NCBI GenBank assembly: GCA_001515945.1
Contig: LOER01000038.1
Coordinates: forward strand, 1-64,000
Direction of reading: 5' to 3'
Source of the DNA: Desulfitibacter sp. BRH_c19
GTDB taxonomy: Bacteria > Bacillota > DSM-16504 > Desulfitibacterales > Desulfitibacteraceae
DNA: 64,000 nucleotides
The number at the start of each line of letters is the position of its first letter. The stretch's first letter is position 1. Made by a program: the position numbers and the translations under genes. The notes under the pieces are model-generated. The model was given only the letters and a program-made list of their open reading frames with translations. It searched no databases and was not told where the DNA came from. Below, piece after piece: positions 42,494 to 52,156 of the stretch.

Positions 42494-44215
42494 ATGAAAA
42501 AAAGGAGTTTAATTCTTCAGCTGTTCATTATTTTGTTTATTATCCTCCAATGCCTGATTATCTTTTTGGGCTTTTCGACCTATAAATATGCTGAAACAGT
42601 TATTCAGAAAGAGGTTATTCAGCTCAACTCAAATATGCTTCAGCAGCTTGCTATTAGAATCGACCAGGAATTAAAGGATGTTGAGGTCCTAGCCAGCCGC
42701 ATTGCATATGATACGAGTATCATTGAATTACTAAAAAATAGCTCAGACGGAGAGAGTGTAAGCAAGGAACAAATTCAAAAAATTGAAGGTATTATGGCTG
42801 GTTATATCTGGTCCTATCGGAATACGGCGATGCTCATTGACGCACATTTGATCGACAGGCACGGTAATACCTACTCCACTTCGTACTCCATGTCATCCAA
42901 TCAGGAGGCAGACCTGGCTATATATAGTAAAATATTGGAAAACCGTACCGATAGCGTGATTTTTCCCATTAAGACTTCTCAAAACGCTTTAGGAGGAACC
43001 AACTATTTTTTTCAGGTAGTAAGAAATGTTAATGCATATATTTCCAAACAAAATTACGGGCTGCTGCTTTTAAATGTTAATGAAAAACTGCTTTGGGACA
43101 ATTACATTCGTTTGACCAATGGAGAAAAGGGTTTCAGCATTGTGGACAATAACGGCGTGATAATATCTCATAAGGATAAAGACCAAATGAATAAAACACT
43201 AAATAGCTTTGTTGAAGCAAATAACAGAAACAAGCTGGAAAACTATTATTTAAAAGATGGCAAGCTCCACATTTTTCACCAAATTAACGGATACGGTTGG
43301 TACATTGTAGAGTCAATTTCTTTGAAAAGTGCAATGATGCCTCTAAAAAAAATAGAGTTTTTTTTATTAGCTTTTGGATTTTTATGTGTTTTACTTACAG
43401 GTTTGGCACTAATTGTAGTAGCAAAAAAAATTGCAAAACCGTTAGCTTTACTGACTAATAAAATGACTGAATTCAACAATGGTGATCTTTCGATTCAAAT
43501 TCCTGATAGTACTTATAGGGAGTTTTCGGAAGTCTCTATTTCTTTTAATGAACTTATTCATCGCGTAAATTATCTGCTCGAAGAAAATATTAACAATGAA
43601 CGTCAAAAAAGATTGCTAGAGCTTGATTTTTTGCAGGCTCAAATTAATCCGCATTTTATTTATAATACGTTAAGCTCTATTCGTTTTTATGTTGAAATGG
43701 GTAAACATGAAGCAGCAGAGGAAATGCTTTATCATTTTTCTAAGCTGCTTAGAAGGGTGCTGTCCCGTGCAGATGAATTCGTACCGTTAAGAGATGAGAT
43801 TAACCACTTAGAGGACTATATAGCCCTGCAAAAGATGAGATATTCCAATGCTTTTACAGTAGAATTCTTACTGGATAAAAATACCTTAGATGCCCAAATC
43901 CCCTCATTCATTCTGCAGCCAATTATCGAAAATGCTATTTTTTTTGGCCTGCAGGCAAATAGATTGATTGTCATTAAAGTAAAAGCTGAATTAGCAGATA
44001 ATGATTTATATATTAGTATTTCTGACAATGGAATCGGGATAAGCCAGGAAAAAATAACTGAAATCTTTAGTAAAGAGGTTCAAATGAACAGAGTAGGAAT
44101 TTTAAATGTGCATGAACGAATTAAAATTTTGTGTGGAGGCTCCTATGGTTTGACAATTGAGCAGAATCAGCCAGAAGGAAGTAAAATAATCCTTAAATTA
44201 CGGTATTATACCTAG
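42494..44215 (+). CDS. YesM-type sensor histidine kinase
   Basis: 573 residues: membrane helix (about 8-30), a large outside dCache-like sensor domain (about 35-275), second helix (about 285-305), HAMP (VVAKKIAKPLALLTNKM), His-kinase domain with phospho-His in QINPHFIYNTLSSIRFY and ATPase motifs PIIENAIFFGL and ISDNGIGIS. ATG at 42494 chosen over TTG at 42491. It pairs with the AraC-type regulator ten bases downstream and likely senses the ligand of the BMP importer. Confidence 0.92.
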   Translation: MKKRSLILQLFIILFIILQCLIIFLGFSTYKYAETVIQKEVIQLNSNMLQQLAIRIDQELKDVEVLASRIAYDTSIIELLKNSSDGESVSKEQIQKIEGIMAGYIWSYRNTAMLIDAHLIDRHGNTYSTSYSMSSNQEADLAIYSKILENRTDSVIFPIKTSQNALGGTNYFFQVVRNVNAYISKQNYGLLLLNVNEKLLWDNYIRLTNGEKGFSIVDNNGVIISHKDKDQMNKTLNSFVEANNRNKLENYYLKDGKLHIFHQINGYGWYIVESISLKSAMMPLKKIEFFLLAFGFLCVLLTGLALIVVAKKIAKPLALLTNKMTEFNNGDLSIQIPDSTYREFSEVSISFNELIHRVNYLLEENINNERQKRLLELDFLQAQINPHFIYNTLSSIRFYVEMGKHEAAEEMLYHFSKLLRRVLSRADEFVPLRDEINHLEDYIALQKMRYSNAFTVEFLLDKNTLDAQIPSFILQPIIENAIFFGLQANRLIVIKVKAELADNDLYISISDNGIGISQEKITEIFSKEVQMNRVGILNVHERIKILCGGSYGLTIEQNQPEGSKIILKLRYYT

Positions 44216-44224
44216 GGAGGAATT

Positions 44225-45019
44225 ATGTTAAGAATAGTTATTGCAGATGATGAGCAGCCGATTCGAGAGTGGTTGAACTATTGTTTGAAAGATAAAAAGG
44301 ATAGTCTGGAGGTTGTTGGGACCGCGTCTGATGGATGGCAGGCATATGAGCTTGCTATAAAAGAAAGGCCTGATGTGGTAATTATGGATATCAGGATGCC
44401 TAAAATGGATGGGATTACCACAATGAAAAATATTAAGCAGGTACTACCTCAGACGGAATTTGTTATTTTGACAAATCATGCTGAGTTTTCTTATGCAAAA
44501 CAAGCAATTTCCTGCGGTGCCAAGGAATATATTTTAAAGTCTGAATTAAGAAGCTCAGAATTGATTCAGATTTTGGAAAAGATAGAAGAGGGTCGCTATG
44601 CGTATCACGACAGGCAAAGAATCAATGACCAGTTGGAATATGCCGCCAAAAAAACGCTGACAGAGGATCCAAGTGATCATCCCGAAAACAATAAATTTAT
44701 AGAAAAGGCCTTGAATTATATTCATGAGCATTTTCATGAAGCCATTTCGCTGGCAGACGTTGCAAGCCAGGTCTATCGTTCCCCGGAGTATTTCAGCAGA
44801 TTGTTTAAGGGAGTAACAGGAGAAAATTTTAGTATTTACTTGATTAATTATCGTCTGATCCAAGCAAGGTCACTTTTGAGCAATACTGATTTAAAAATAA
44901 CAGAGATAGCTTATAGGGTAGGTTATCAGAACCCCAGCTATTTTTCCAGACTTTACAAAAAGTATATGGGCATAACTCCGGAAGAGGAACGTAGAAAAAA
45001 GTTAAACAAAACAAAATAG
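44225..45019 (+). CDS. YesN-type response regulator with AraC HTH
   Basis: 264 residues: receiver domain (VIADDEQPIREWL, Asp in VVIMDIRMPKMDG, Lys in ILKSE) and a C-terminal AraC/XylS DNA-binding domain with two HTH units (SLADVASQVYRSPEYFSRLF and KITEIAYRVGYQNPSYFSRL). Ribosome site AGGGAGG. Its likely target is the BMP/ABC operon that starts 140 bases downstream. Confidence 0.93.
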   Translation: MLRIVIADDEQPIREWLNYCLKDKKDSLEVVGTASDGWQAYELAIKERPDVVIMDIRMPKMDGITTMKNIKQVLPQTEFVILTNHAEFSYAKQAISCGAKEYILKSELRSSELIQILEKIEEGRYAYHDRQRINDQLEYAAKKTLTEDPSDHPENNKFIEKALNYIHEHFHEAISLADVASQVYRSPEYFSRLFKGVTGENFSIYLINYRLIQARSLLSNTDLKITEIAYRVGYQNPSYFSRLYKKYMGITPEEERRKKLNKTK

Positions 45020-45052
45020 TGCAAAATATCAAATAAGTAACAATTATATCAA

Positions 45053-45087
45053 GATAGTAATAGAAACTCGACATTACTGTTACTATC
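45053..45087 (+). promoter_or_regulatory. Inverted repeat upstream of the BMP operon
   Basis: GATAGTAATAG and CTGTTACTATC pair over 11 positions with one mismatch, 13 bases apart. May end the regulator transcript or be a binding site; no T-run follows. Confidence 0.4.
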
Positions 45088-45157
45088 GTATTCGCCTGTC
45101 TTTGTTACAATTAATTTGAGAGGATTTACTCTTAAATTATACTGGGGAGGGAAGGAA

Positions 45158-46177
45158 ATGTTTAAGAAAAGTTCCAAATTAACAGCAATTGTATTGGCCG
45201 CAGTAATGCTGCTTTCGCTGACTGCATGCAGTCAAACAGCAGATTCAGGAGAGAAAGATGATGAAGATTACAAAATGGTTCTTATTTTACCCGGGCCTAT
45301 TAACGATCAAAGCTGGAACGCAACAAACTATGCCGGGTTGGTAAAATCCAATGAAACTCTTGGTACACAAATGGAATATGTAGAGAATGTACAGGCTGCA
45401 GATTATGAGTCTACCTTTAGAAATTATGCAGAGCGTGGATATGATTTAATTATGGCAGCAGGCACCCAATTTGATGAGGCAGCAAATAAAATTGCCGAAA
45501 GTTATCCTGAAACGACTTTTTGTGTAGTAAATGGTATGGTTAGCAACGGAGCAAACGTATCACCAATTTTCCCGAAAGAATATGAGGCGAGTTACATAGC
45601 TGCTTTAATGGCGGGAGAAGTTACTGAAGACGGTCAATTTGCCACAATTGGTGGTTTCCCCAATAAGGCTATGGAAAATTTGTTGGATGTGTATGAGAAG
45701 GTATCTGTTGATATAGCCAAAGAGCGCGGTATTTCTAATGCAAAAGCAGTTCGTGCCTATGCAAATAGTTGGGATGACGTAGCTTTAGGAAAACAAATGG
45801 CTGAAACAATGATTAATAACGGAGCAGATGTATTGTTTGTTTATGCAAATCAGGTTGGTTTAGGCTCTATTCAGGCTGCCAAAGAAGAAGGTGTTAAGTT
45901 TATTGGTTTCTCTGGAGATCAGACAACAATTGATCCTAATACAGTTGTAGGTTCTGTAGTCTTTGATTTTGAAACATTCTACGTTTGGGCTGTTCAAAAA
46001 TATCTTGATGGTAGTTTAGAAGGAAACAAAGTGCATCAAGCAGGAATTGCAGAGAATATCTTTAAGCCGGTGTACACCGATAATATTAGCAAAGAAATCC
46101 AGGATAAGGTGACTGAAGGTATGGCTAAAGCCAGTAAGGGAGAAATTGATTTTACTGCAATGTTTGTCAATAAGTAA
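45158..46177 (+). CDS. BMP-family ABC transporter substrate-binding lipoprotein
   Basis: 339 residues: lipoprotein signal (KLTAIVLAAVMLLSLTAC), then the BMP/PnrA fold with LILPGPINDQSWN, YAERGYDLIMAAGTQFDEA and VVGSVVFDFETF. Family members bind purine nucleosides or related ligands. ATG at 45158 follows GGGAAGGA; an upstream ATG gives an unlikely leader. First gene of a four-gene importer. Confidence 0.9.
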   Translation: MFKKSSKLTAIVLAAVMLLSLTACSQTADSGEKDDEDYKMVLILPGPINDQSWNATNYAGLVKSNETLGTQMEYVENVQAADYESTFRNYAERGYDLIMAAGTQFDEAANKIAESYPETTFCVVNGMVSNGANVSPIFPKEYEASYIAALMAGEVTEDGQFATIGGFPNKAMENLLDVYEKVSVDIAKERGISNAKAVRAYANSWDDVALGKQMAETMINNGADVLFVYANQVGLGSIQAAKEEGVKFIGFSGDQTTIDPNTVVGSVVFDFETFYVWAVQKYLDGSLEGNKVHQAGIAENIFKPVYTDNISKEIQDKVTEGMAKASKGEIDFTAMFVNK

Positions 46178-46226
46178 ACTCGTTCAGCCAGTAAATGTAA
46201 ATAGAAAATAGAAAATAAACAAATTT

Positions 46227-46259
46227 AATTAGCGGTTCCGAGAGGTGCCGCTAATTTTT
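46227..46259 (+). terminator. Terminator-like hairpin between binding-protein and ATPase genes
   Basis: AATTAGCGG/CCGCTAATT with a 12-nt loop and T5. Likely a partial terminator that lets the binding protein be made in excess over the transporter. Confidence 0.7.
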
Positions 46260-46278
46260 AAAAGTAGGCGGTGAAATT

Positions 46279-47811
46279 ATGGGAGAAGGTTTTTTTGAAC
46301 TTAATGGCATTAGTAAGTATTTTGCCAAAGTAATTGCGAATAAAGATGTTTCCTTTTCGATCCGTCGAGGCGAAGTTTTAGCTTTGTTAGGGGAAAATGG
46401 AGCAGGTAAAAGTACGATTATGAAAATTCTTTATGGACTTTATAAAGCCGACGAAGGGAAAATATATAAGGATGGCAAGGAAGTAAAAATAAATTCCCCT
46501 AAGGATGCCATGGAACATGGAATTTCTATGATCCAACAGCATTTTTCTCTGGTATCTGCTCACACTGTAATGGAAAATATTATCTTAGGAAATGTTCGTG
46601 GAATCATCGATTACAAATTGCTACAGGAAGAAATTAAAAAGCTGGCTGAGTTTTATGGATTTGATATTAATCCTAATGACTATATCCGCAATTTGGCTGT
46701 AGGTGTTCAACAAAAAGTAGAGATTTTAAAGGCACTGCATCAAAAAGCAAATCTTTTAATTATGGATGAACCTACCGCAGTTCTTACTCCTCAAGAATCT
46801 GACAGCCTTATGCAATTTATAAGAGATTATACCGCACAGGGTAATTCTGTTATTTTTATCACTCACAAGTTAAAAGAGGTAATGAGTGTTGCTGATCGGA
46901 TTGTCGTCATGAGGGCAGGAAAGGTTTGCGGAGACATAAAACGAGACGAGACAGATGAAATGGAATTATCTAAATTAATGATAGGCAGGGATTTAAACTG
47001 GGCAACAAAAGATGGTCTGCAGAAACCTGTCAGCCAAGAAGCATGGTTAGAAATACAAGATGTTACTATAAAAGAAGAAACTGGAGTTCCGGCTTTAAAA
47101 AATGTCTCTTTGACAGTACACAAAGGAGAAATCCTTGGGATTGCAGGAGTTAGCGGCAATGGCCAGCAGGAACTTTGCGAAGTAGTGTATGGTGCTATTT
47201 CACCTACAAGTGGGAGAATCCTATTGGATGGGAAGGATATTACTAAAAGAGATACTAGAGCAAGGATAGATCTAGGAATTGGTTATGTCCCCGCTGATAG
47301 AAGCAGAGATGGCATGATTATGGAGATGTCAATTGCCGAGAATATGATGCTCAAAAGCAGCTATGGTGGAAAATGGAAAAAAGACGGATTTATTGACAAG
47401 AAAAAGCTTAATCAATACACATTACAGGAGATCCAGGAGTATTCAATTAAGGCGCCATCTGCGGATACAATTGCCCGCGGTTTATCAGGGGGTAACCAAC
47501 AAAAAGTAATTTTGGCCCGAGAAGTCGATAATGGGCAGAAGGTAATAATCTTTGATCAACCAACCAGAGGGTTAGATCTAGGGGCTGTTAACCATATTCA
47601 CAGAGTAATTCTTGATGAACGAGACAATGGAAAAAGTATTTTACTGGTATCTACTGAGCTTTCGGAGGTATTTGCTCTTTCTGACAGAATTGCTGTTTTG
47701 TACAAGGGTGAAATACAAGGGGTATTTAATCCTGATGAGCTTACTACTGAAAAAATTGGTCTTTTAATGGCGGGGTTTCGAGGAGGAGAGGTGAGCAAAG
47801 ATGCATGCTAA
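46279..47811 (+). CDS. Nucleoside-type ABC importer, duplicated ATPase
   Basis: 510 residues with two ABC domains as in BMP-type and sugar importers: domain 1 GENGAGKSTIMK, LLIMDEPTAVLTP; domain 2 GVSGNGQQE (degenerate P-loop), LSGGNQQKVILARE and IIFDQPTRGLDLG. Energises the two permeases that follow; its stop overlaps the first permease gene by 11 bases. Confidence 0.92.
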   Translation: MGEGFFELNGISKYFAKVIANKDVSFSIRRGEVLALLGENGAGKSTIMKILYGLYKADEGKIYKDGKEVKINSPKDAMEHGISMIQQHFSLVSAHTVMENIILGNVRGIIDYKLLQEEIKKLAEFYGFDINPNDYIRNLAVGVQQKVEILKALHQKANLLIMDEPTAVLTPQESDSLMQFIRDYTAQGNSVIFITHKLKEVMSVADRIVVMRAGKVCGDIKRDETDEMELSKLMIGRDLNWATKDGLQKPVSQEAWLEIQDVTIKEETGVPALKNVSLTVHKGEILGIAGVSGNGQQELCEVVYGAISPTSGRILLDGKDITKRDTRARIDLGIGYVPADRSRDGMIMEMSIAENMMLKSSYGGKWKKDGFIDKKKLNQYTLQEIQEYSIKAPSADTIARGLSGGNQQKVILAREVDNGQKVIIFDQPTRGLDLGAVNHIHRVILDERDNGKSILLVSTELSEVFALSDRIAVLYKGEIQGVFNPDELTTEKIGLLMAGFRGGEVSKDAC

Positions 47812-48862
47812 GTTAAGAGATTTACTAATTACTAACATACTAGCTATTCTTTTGGGAATTACTGTAAGTGGATTAATGCTACTTTTTCTTGATAAAAATC
47901 CCATAAACGCATATACCGTACTAATCACATCAATAGTGCGGGACGGCTATACCTTTGCGGACATATTTGTAAAAGCTACACCGTTAATGTTTACTGCCTT
48001 AGCATTTGCTTTTACCTACAAAGCTAATTTATATAATATCGGAGCCCAGGGGCAATTTTACATTGGAGCGGTTATTGCAGTAGCAGCCTCCCTATTTTTT
48101 CAGAATATCCTGCCTAGCTGGCTTGTACTAATTATTACTTTGCTCCTGACGATTGTTGGAGGTGGCCTCTGGGGCGCATTTGTCGGCTTTGTGAAGGCAA
48201 AGTATAATTCTAGTGAATTTTTGGTTAGCATGATGTCAACCTATATAGCTTTGGCAATCATGAATTATCTATTGCGAACTTTTTTAATGGAAACTAAAGG
48301 TGAATACCCTCAAACTGAAGCTCTTTCACCCTCTGTTTGGCTACCTACTATTATTCCGGGTACCAGACTGCATATTGGTTTCATTTTGGCAGTACTGGCT
48401 TGTATTGGTGTATGGATTCTGCTTTACAAGACTTCGATGGGCTATCGCATTCGGGCTGTGGGTCATAATGCAAGAGCCGCGCAGATGTCAGGAATCAATG
48501 CCAAGAAAATTTACATTCTGGCATTCTTTATCAGTGGGGCATTAGCCGGCGCTGCAGGCTTTACGGAAGTTAATGGTGTTCAGCATATGCTGGTTCAGGG
48601 CTTTAATATAGATATTGGAGCAGCCGGTATTGGGATTGCAATTTTAGCCAACGGCAACCCTATTGGTATTATTTTTGCAGCTATTTTGTTTGGTGCGCTG
48701 AAGGTTGGTGGTACCATAATGGGGCAGATGTCAGGGATACCTTCAAGTATCATTGAATTGATGCAAGGCTTTGTGATGGTATTTGTAATTCTGGCTTATT
48801 TTGTTAGAAACTGGTTGGAAAATAACCGGGAAAAACGCAAATTGCAAAAGGCGGTGGTATAA
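47801..48862 (+). CDS. Nucleoside-type ABC importer permease 1
   Basis: 353 residues, eight to ten helices; family features FTYKANLYNIGAQGQFYIGA, AKYNSSEFLVSMMSTYIAL and the cytoplasmic coupling region YRIRAVGHNARAAQMSGIN. BPD_transp_2 family like YufP. Stop codon overlaps the next ATG. Confidence 0.92.
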   Translation: MHAKLRDLLITNILAILLGITVSGLMLLFLDKNPINAYTVLITSIVRDGYTFADIFVKATPLMFTALAFAFTYKANLYNIGAQGQFYIGAVIAVAASLFFQNILPSWLVLIITLLLTIVGGGLWGAFVGFVKAKYNSSEFLVSMMSTYIALAIMNYLLRTFLMETKGEYPQTEALSPSVWLPTIIPGTRLHIGFILAVLACIGVWILLYKTSMGYRIRAVGHNARAAQMSGINAKKIYILAFFISGALAGAAGFTEVNGVQHMLVQGFNIDIGAAGIGIAILANGNPIGIIFAAILFGALKVGGTIMGQMSGIPSSIIELMQGFVMVFVILAYFVRNWLENNREKRKLQKAVV

Positions 48863-49779
48863 TGATCAGCTTGTTATTAGGTAGAACAATAATGATGGGA
48901 ACGCCACTACTTTTTGGAGCTACAGCGGAAGTAATAGCAGAAAGAACTGGTGTAATGGTAACCGCCGTTGAAGGTATCTTCTTAATGGGGGCCTGGGCTG
49001 GTTTTGTTGGAGCGTATTTGAGCGGCAGCTTGACTGTTGGGTTTTTATCTGCCATTATTGCTGGCTTGTTGGTTGCAGCTTTGTATGGATGGATTTGCAT
49101 ATATTTAAAGCAGCATCAGGTTGTTACAGGAGTGGCCATTAATATTTTGGCAGTAGGTCTTTGTGCATTTTTGTACCGTGTCATTTTTGGGGTTCCAATA
49201 ACTCCGCTGACAGTTAGTCCCCTAACAACGATTCCAATTCCAGTACTTTCACAAATTCCGGTAATTGGGCAAATATTTTTTAATCAAAATATCTTAACAT
49301 ACGCAATCTATTTTCTTGCACCTCTAACGTATTTTATGCTCTATAAAACTTCTATGGGTTTAACGATACGTTCGGCTGGTGAAAATCCTGAAGCGGTAGA
49401 TGTTGCGGGAATAAATGTTTTGACTATTCGTTTTTTTGCGGTGCTTTTCGCAGGTGTTATGGGCGGAATAGCCGGTGCTTTTTATTCCATTGGTTTTCTG
49501 GGAATGTTTGCTACTAACATAATTGGCGGTCGTGGCTGGATTGCTTTTGCTATTTGCTTTTTGGGAAATTGGAATCCAAAGGGCGCAGTTATTGGTACTC
49601 TAGCTTTCGGGTTTGCGGAAGCAGTAGCTATTTATATGCAGTCTATAGGAAGCAATTCCTTTTTCCCTAATGAATTATTTATTGCTGTACCATATATTCT
49701 GACGATTGTTTTAACAATTACCCGAAAATCATTTAATGTGCCTGCCAAATTGGGGGTCCCTTATCTTAAAGAGAATTAA
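48862..49779 (+). CDS. Nucleoside-type ABC importer permease 2
   Basis: 305 residues, eight or more helices; FGATAEVIAERTGVMVTAVE at the start and the coupling segment LTIRSAGENPEAVDVAGIN. YufQ-like partner of permease 1. The operon ends here without a clear terminator; the next 350 bases hold a tRNA relic and a regulator relic. Confidence 0.92.
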   Translation: MISLLLGRTIMMGTPLLFGATAEVIAERTGVMVTAVEGIFLMGAWAGFVGAYLSGSLTVGFLSAIIAGLLVAALYGWICIYLKQHQVVTGVAINILAVGLCAFLYRVIFGVPITPLTVSPLTTIPIPVLSQIPVIGQIFFNQNILTYAIYFLAPLTYFMLYKTSMGLTIRSAGENPEAVDVAGINVLTIRFFAVLFAGVMGGIAGAFYSIGFLGMFATNIIGGRGWIAFAICFLGNWNPKGAVIGTLAFGFAEAVAIYMQSIGSNSFFPNELFIAVPYILTIVLTITRKSFNVPAKLGVPYLKEN

Positions 49780-49883
49780 TAAAAGGCTTGGAATATTTTA
49801 ACCTCTTATCTACTGCTTCTGCGATCTTGGATAGGGGGTCAACTAAAGCGGGATACGATGGCTTCCCTCAAAATGCATAATGT

Positions 49884-49957
49884 GAGAATATGGCGCAGAT
49901 GGGAGAGCCCTGACTGGCATCCAGGAGGTCAGGGCTCAAGTGCCTCTATCTCCACCA
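49884..49957 (+). pseudogene. Degenerate tRNA-Ala relic
   Basis: A D-arm (GCGCAGATGGGAGAG), an anticodon arm with loop CTGGCAT (GGC) and a 3' CCACCA are recognisable, but the acceptor and T stems have several mismatches. Similar to the intact tRNA-Ala(GGC) at 26372; unlikely to fold into a working tRNA. Confidence 0.55.
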
Positions 49958-50029
49958 AATCAATAATTAACTGAGACCAATTCGGTCCAAGTTTTTTGTT
50001 ATTTTTGCAATAATTAAATAAAGGATGAC

Positions 50030-50138
50030 AGGCTTCTAACATTAGATAGAGATAGGGATGAGGATGCATCATTTCCTTGAGTGTCCCAGGCCTAGGTCCT
50101 CTATCAATTACTGCATGTCCCTGACTAAACTCAGGCAA
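50030..50138 (-). pseudogene. Fragment of a Crp/Fnr-family regulator gene
   Basis: Reads GHAVIDRGPRPGTLKEM followed by a hydrophobic stretch, matching GHAIIDGGPTPGTLQAI of the intact regulator that starts at 50819 on the same strand. Only about 35 codons of the cNMP-binding domain remain; no HTH. Confidence 0.6.
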
Positions 50139-50141
50139 TGG

Positions 50142-50819
50142 CTAGATATCCTTAGCCAATAATTTTAAATTTTCAATATCTTTGATAAGAAACTGATTTC
50201 GTGTGATTTCAATTATGCCTTTATCTCTTAATCGGTAAAGTAGCCTACAAACAACTTCACGCTTAGTTCCTATCCTTGCTGCCATATCATCAAGTGTCAT
50301 ATTTCTGGGAACTTGATGTTGATCCTTGGAATAGTATTCGTCGAGTATTAAGCTTGCAAGGCGGGTTAAAACGTCTTCAAAAGCCATTTGGTTAATTGTA
50401 TTAGAAGCTTCGCGCATTCGCTTCATTAGAATTGTAGTAATTTCCCAAAGAGCTTCTGGGTTTTGTTTTATAATAGGCATTAAATGATCCTTATGCCATA
50501 AATAGATCCTGGTGTTTGTCTGAATTGCTTGGAGTGTTCCGGGTGTGGGGCCCCCGTCAATTATTGCGTGCCCTAAAAATATGTCTCCCGGTTTAAATGT
50601 GCGTAAAACAAGGCTATGGCCTTTATGCGATTCTCTCGCCATTACCATAATTCCTTTTTGTACCAAAATAATATAAGGCAATAAATCATTATACAAAGAG
50701 ATTATTTGACCTTTTTTTAGGTCACGACATACGGCTAGCTCACATAATTTTGTGAGCTCTTTTTTATTCAATTTTCTAAATACCAATGCTTTTGACATCA
50801 TAATCAATACATTATCCAC
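50142..50819 (-). CDS. Crp/Fnr-family transcriptional regulator
   Basis: 225 residues: cyclic-nucleotide-binding-type beta roll (about 1-120, GHSLVLRTFKPGDIFLGHAI), a dimer helix (NPEALWEITTILMKRM) and a Crp HTH (MTLDDMAARIGTKREVVCR). No N-terminal Cys cluster like that of Fnr is seen, though Cys26 and Cys31 (approximate) are present in LCELAVC. GTG start with AAGGGGG upstream. Divergent from the heme/membrane-protein operon, so probably its O2-, NO- or redox-dependent activator. Confidence 0.88.
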   Translation of the reverse strand: MDNVLIMMSKALVFRKLNKKELTKLCELAVCRDLKKGQIISLYNDLLPYIILVQKGIMVMARESHKGHSLVLRTFKPGDIFLGHAIIDGGPTPGTLQAIQTNTRIYLWHKDHLMPIIKQNPEALWEITTILMKRMREASNTINQMAFEDVLTRLASLILDEYYSKDQHQVPRNMTLDDMAARIGTKREVVCRLLYRLRDKGIIEITRNQFLIKDIENLKLLAKDI

Positions 50820-51022
50820 AGAATGTTACCCCCTTGGCAGTATTGGGTAGCTGAAAGGTCCCTGAAATACCTTTCTTCTATGACTATGTTTGCAAAGATG
50901 CTTAGATCAGAGAATTATAGTTTTCGGATTCTATTATTAGTCATCCTTATTATATACATAAAATTAATTTATTGCTTTGCCTAAAGTCAAAGTATTTTTT
51001 GAAATTCAATGATAGTTTCTTA

Positions 51023-51064
51023 TTAGATAGAAATAATCTTCTTAAGAAATAGGGGTGATATAAT
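51023..51064 (+). promoter_or_regulatory. Candidate Crp-family site and promoter of the heme-respiratory operon
   Basis: TATAAT at 51059-51064 has no good -35 box; instead the imperfect dyad TTAGAT-N6-AATCTT (51023-51040) is centred near -40, where Crp-type activators bind. Weak dyad match. Confidence 0.35.
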
Positions 51065-51173
51065 GCAATGATTTATTAAAGGTAATAGTAATCTTTTTGT
51101 ATTTGTAATTAGGCTGATTCTAGTTTAAGACAGGTTTAGAAAAAACATAGGCTATGAAGGAGGTTTTATTAAT

Positions 51174-52091
51174 ATGTCATTATATTCTCAAGAAGTATCT
51201 TCGGGAGCAAGAAAGTTAGTTATCGTTTTGGTGTTGATATCAGCCGTATTCATGATTGGAGTACAGCCGTTTATGACTGCACCTGCTTTGGATACGATTC
51301 AAGTGGCCCAGTTTGAACGAATTGATAAGTTTTATGCTGAAGGAAACCCAGCAGCACCGCTTATAGAAAATACTCCAGCAATGGTTGGTTTCTTTTTTGC
51401 ACAATGGACAATGCTTTCATTCATTGGAGGATTAGTTTTATTCATTATTGCTAAGCCCTTGTACAATGGGGTTAAATGGGCTAAAGCAATTGCCTTGATA
51501 TGTCTTGCAATGCCTTCTATAGGTGGGGCTTATATGCTGGTACCTTGGATGAACTTTGTTAGTAGTTCGCCTGATGCAGGTTTTCCGCCAGCGGTAATTA
51601 TCATGGCAGCCGGCCTAATCCCCTATTTTGCTATTGTTATGGCGGGTAAAAGTAGTGCTATTGAAAAAGCAATCCTCTTCACAATTTTTACCTTGCTCGG
51701 GGTTGCAGCTGCTTATACCTTTGGTAATGGCCATGCAGCACACCGCATACTAATTGGGCATCCTATGCTACCCCAATATGGACCAGATATCTTTGTATTA
51801 AACTATGCTCGTACTGCAGGTTGGATAGCTGTACTGGGACTTACGGCTGCTATCTATTTGCTGGCAATGCGTAAAGAAGTTGGTTGGTGGATTGGACTAT
51901 CTGCAGGAGCAGTCACAGGTTTTACTGGCCTATTAACCCATTACTATCGTCATGTTACCGTGGATTATTTACTTCAGGGCTTAGCTGGATTGGCTATTGT
52001 AGCAATCCTGTTAATTCCCATGGTAAAACGACTGCTTATTGGTAATGTAGAACAGAAAGGAACAATATCGGAAAAATTTCATAGTGCATAG
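51174..52091 (+). CDS. His-rich multi-span membrane protein (unknown, oxidase-cluster)
   Basis: 305 residues with about eight helices. Conserved-looking polar spots include NGHAAHRILIGHPMLPQ and THYYRHVTVDYLLQG, several His at membrane edges that could bind heme or metal. No CxxCH motif. I do not recognise the family with confidence. AAGGAGG precedes the ATG. First gene of the operon under the divergent Crp regulator and probably a partner subunit of the protein at 52370. Confidence 0.65.
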   Translation: MSLYSQEVSSGARKLVIVLVLISAVFMIGVQPFMTAPALDTIQVAQFERIDKFYAEGNPAAPLIENTPAMVGFFFAQWTMLSFIGGLVLFIIAKPLYNGVKWAKAIALICLAMPSIGGAYMLVPWMNFVSSSPDAGFPPAVIIMAAGLIPYFAIVMAGKSSAIEKAILFTIFTLLGVAAAYTFGNGHAAHRILIGHPMLPQYGPDIFVLNYARTAGWIAVLGLTAAIYLLAMRKEVGWWIGLSAGAVTGFTGLLTHYYRHVTVDYLLQGLAGLAIVAILLIPMVKRLLIGNVEQKGTISEKFHSA

Positions 52092-52156
52092 AATAGCAGT
52101 ACGGTAATTCAGATGTGTAATGGAACCATAACATTACAATGAATAGAGGTGAAGTG

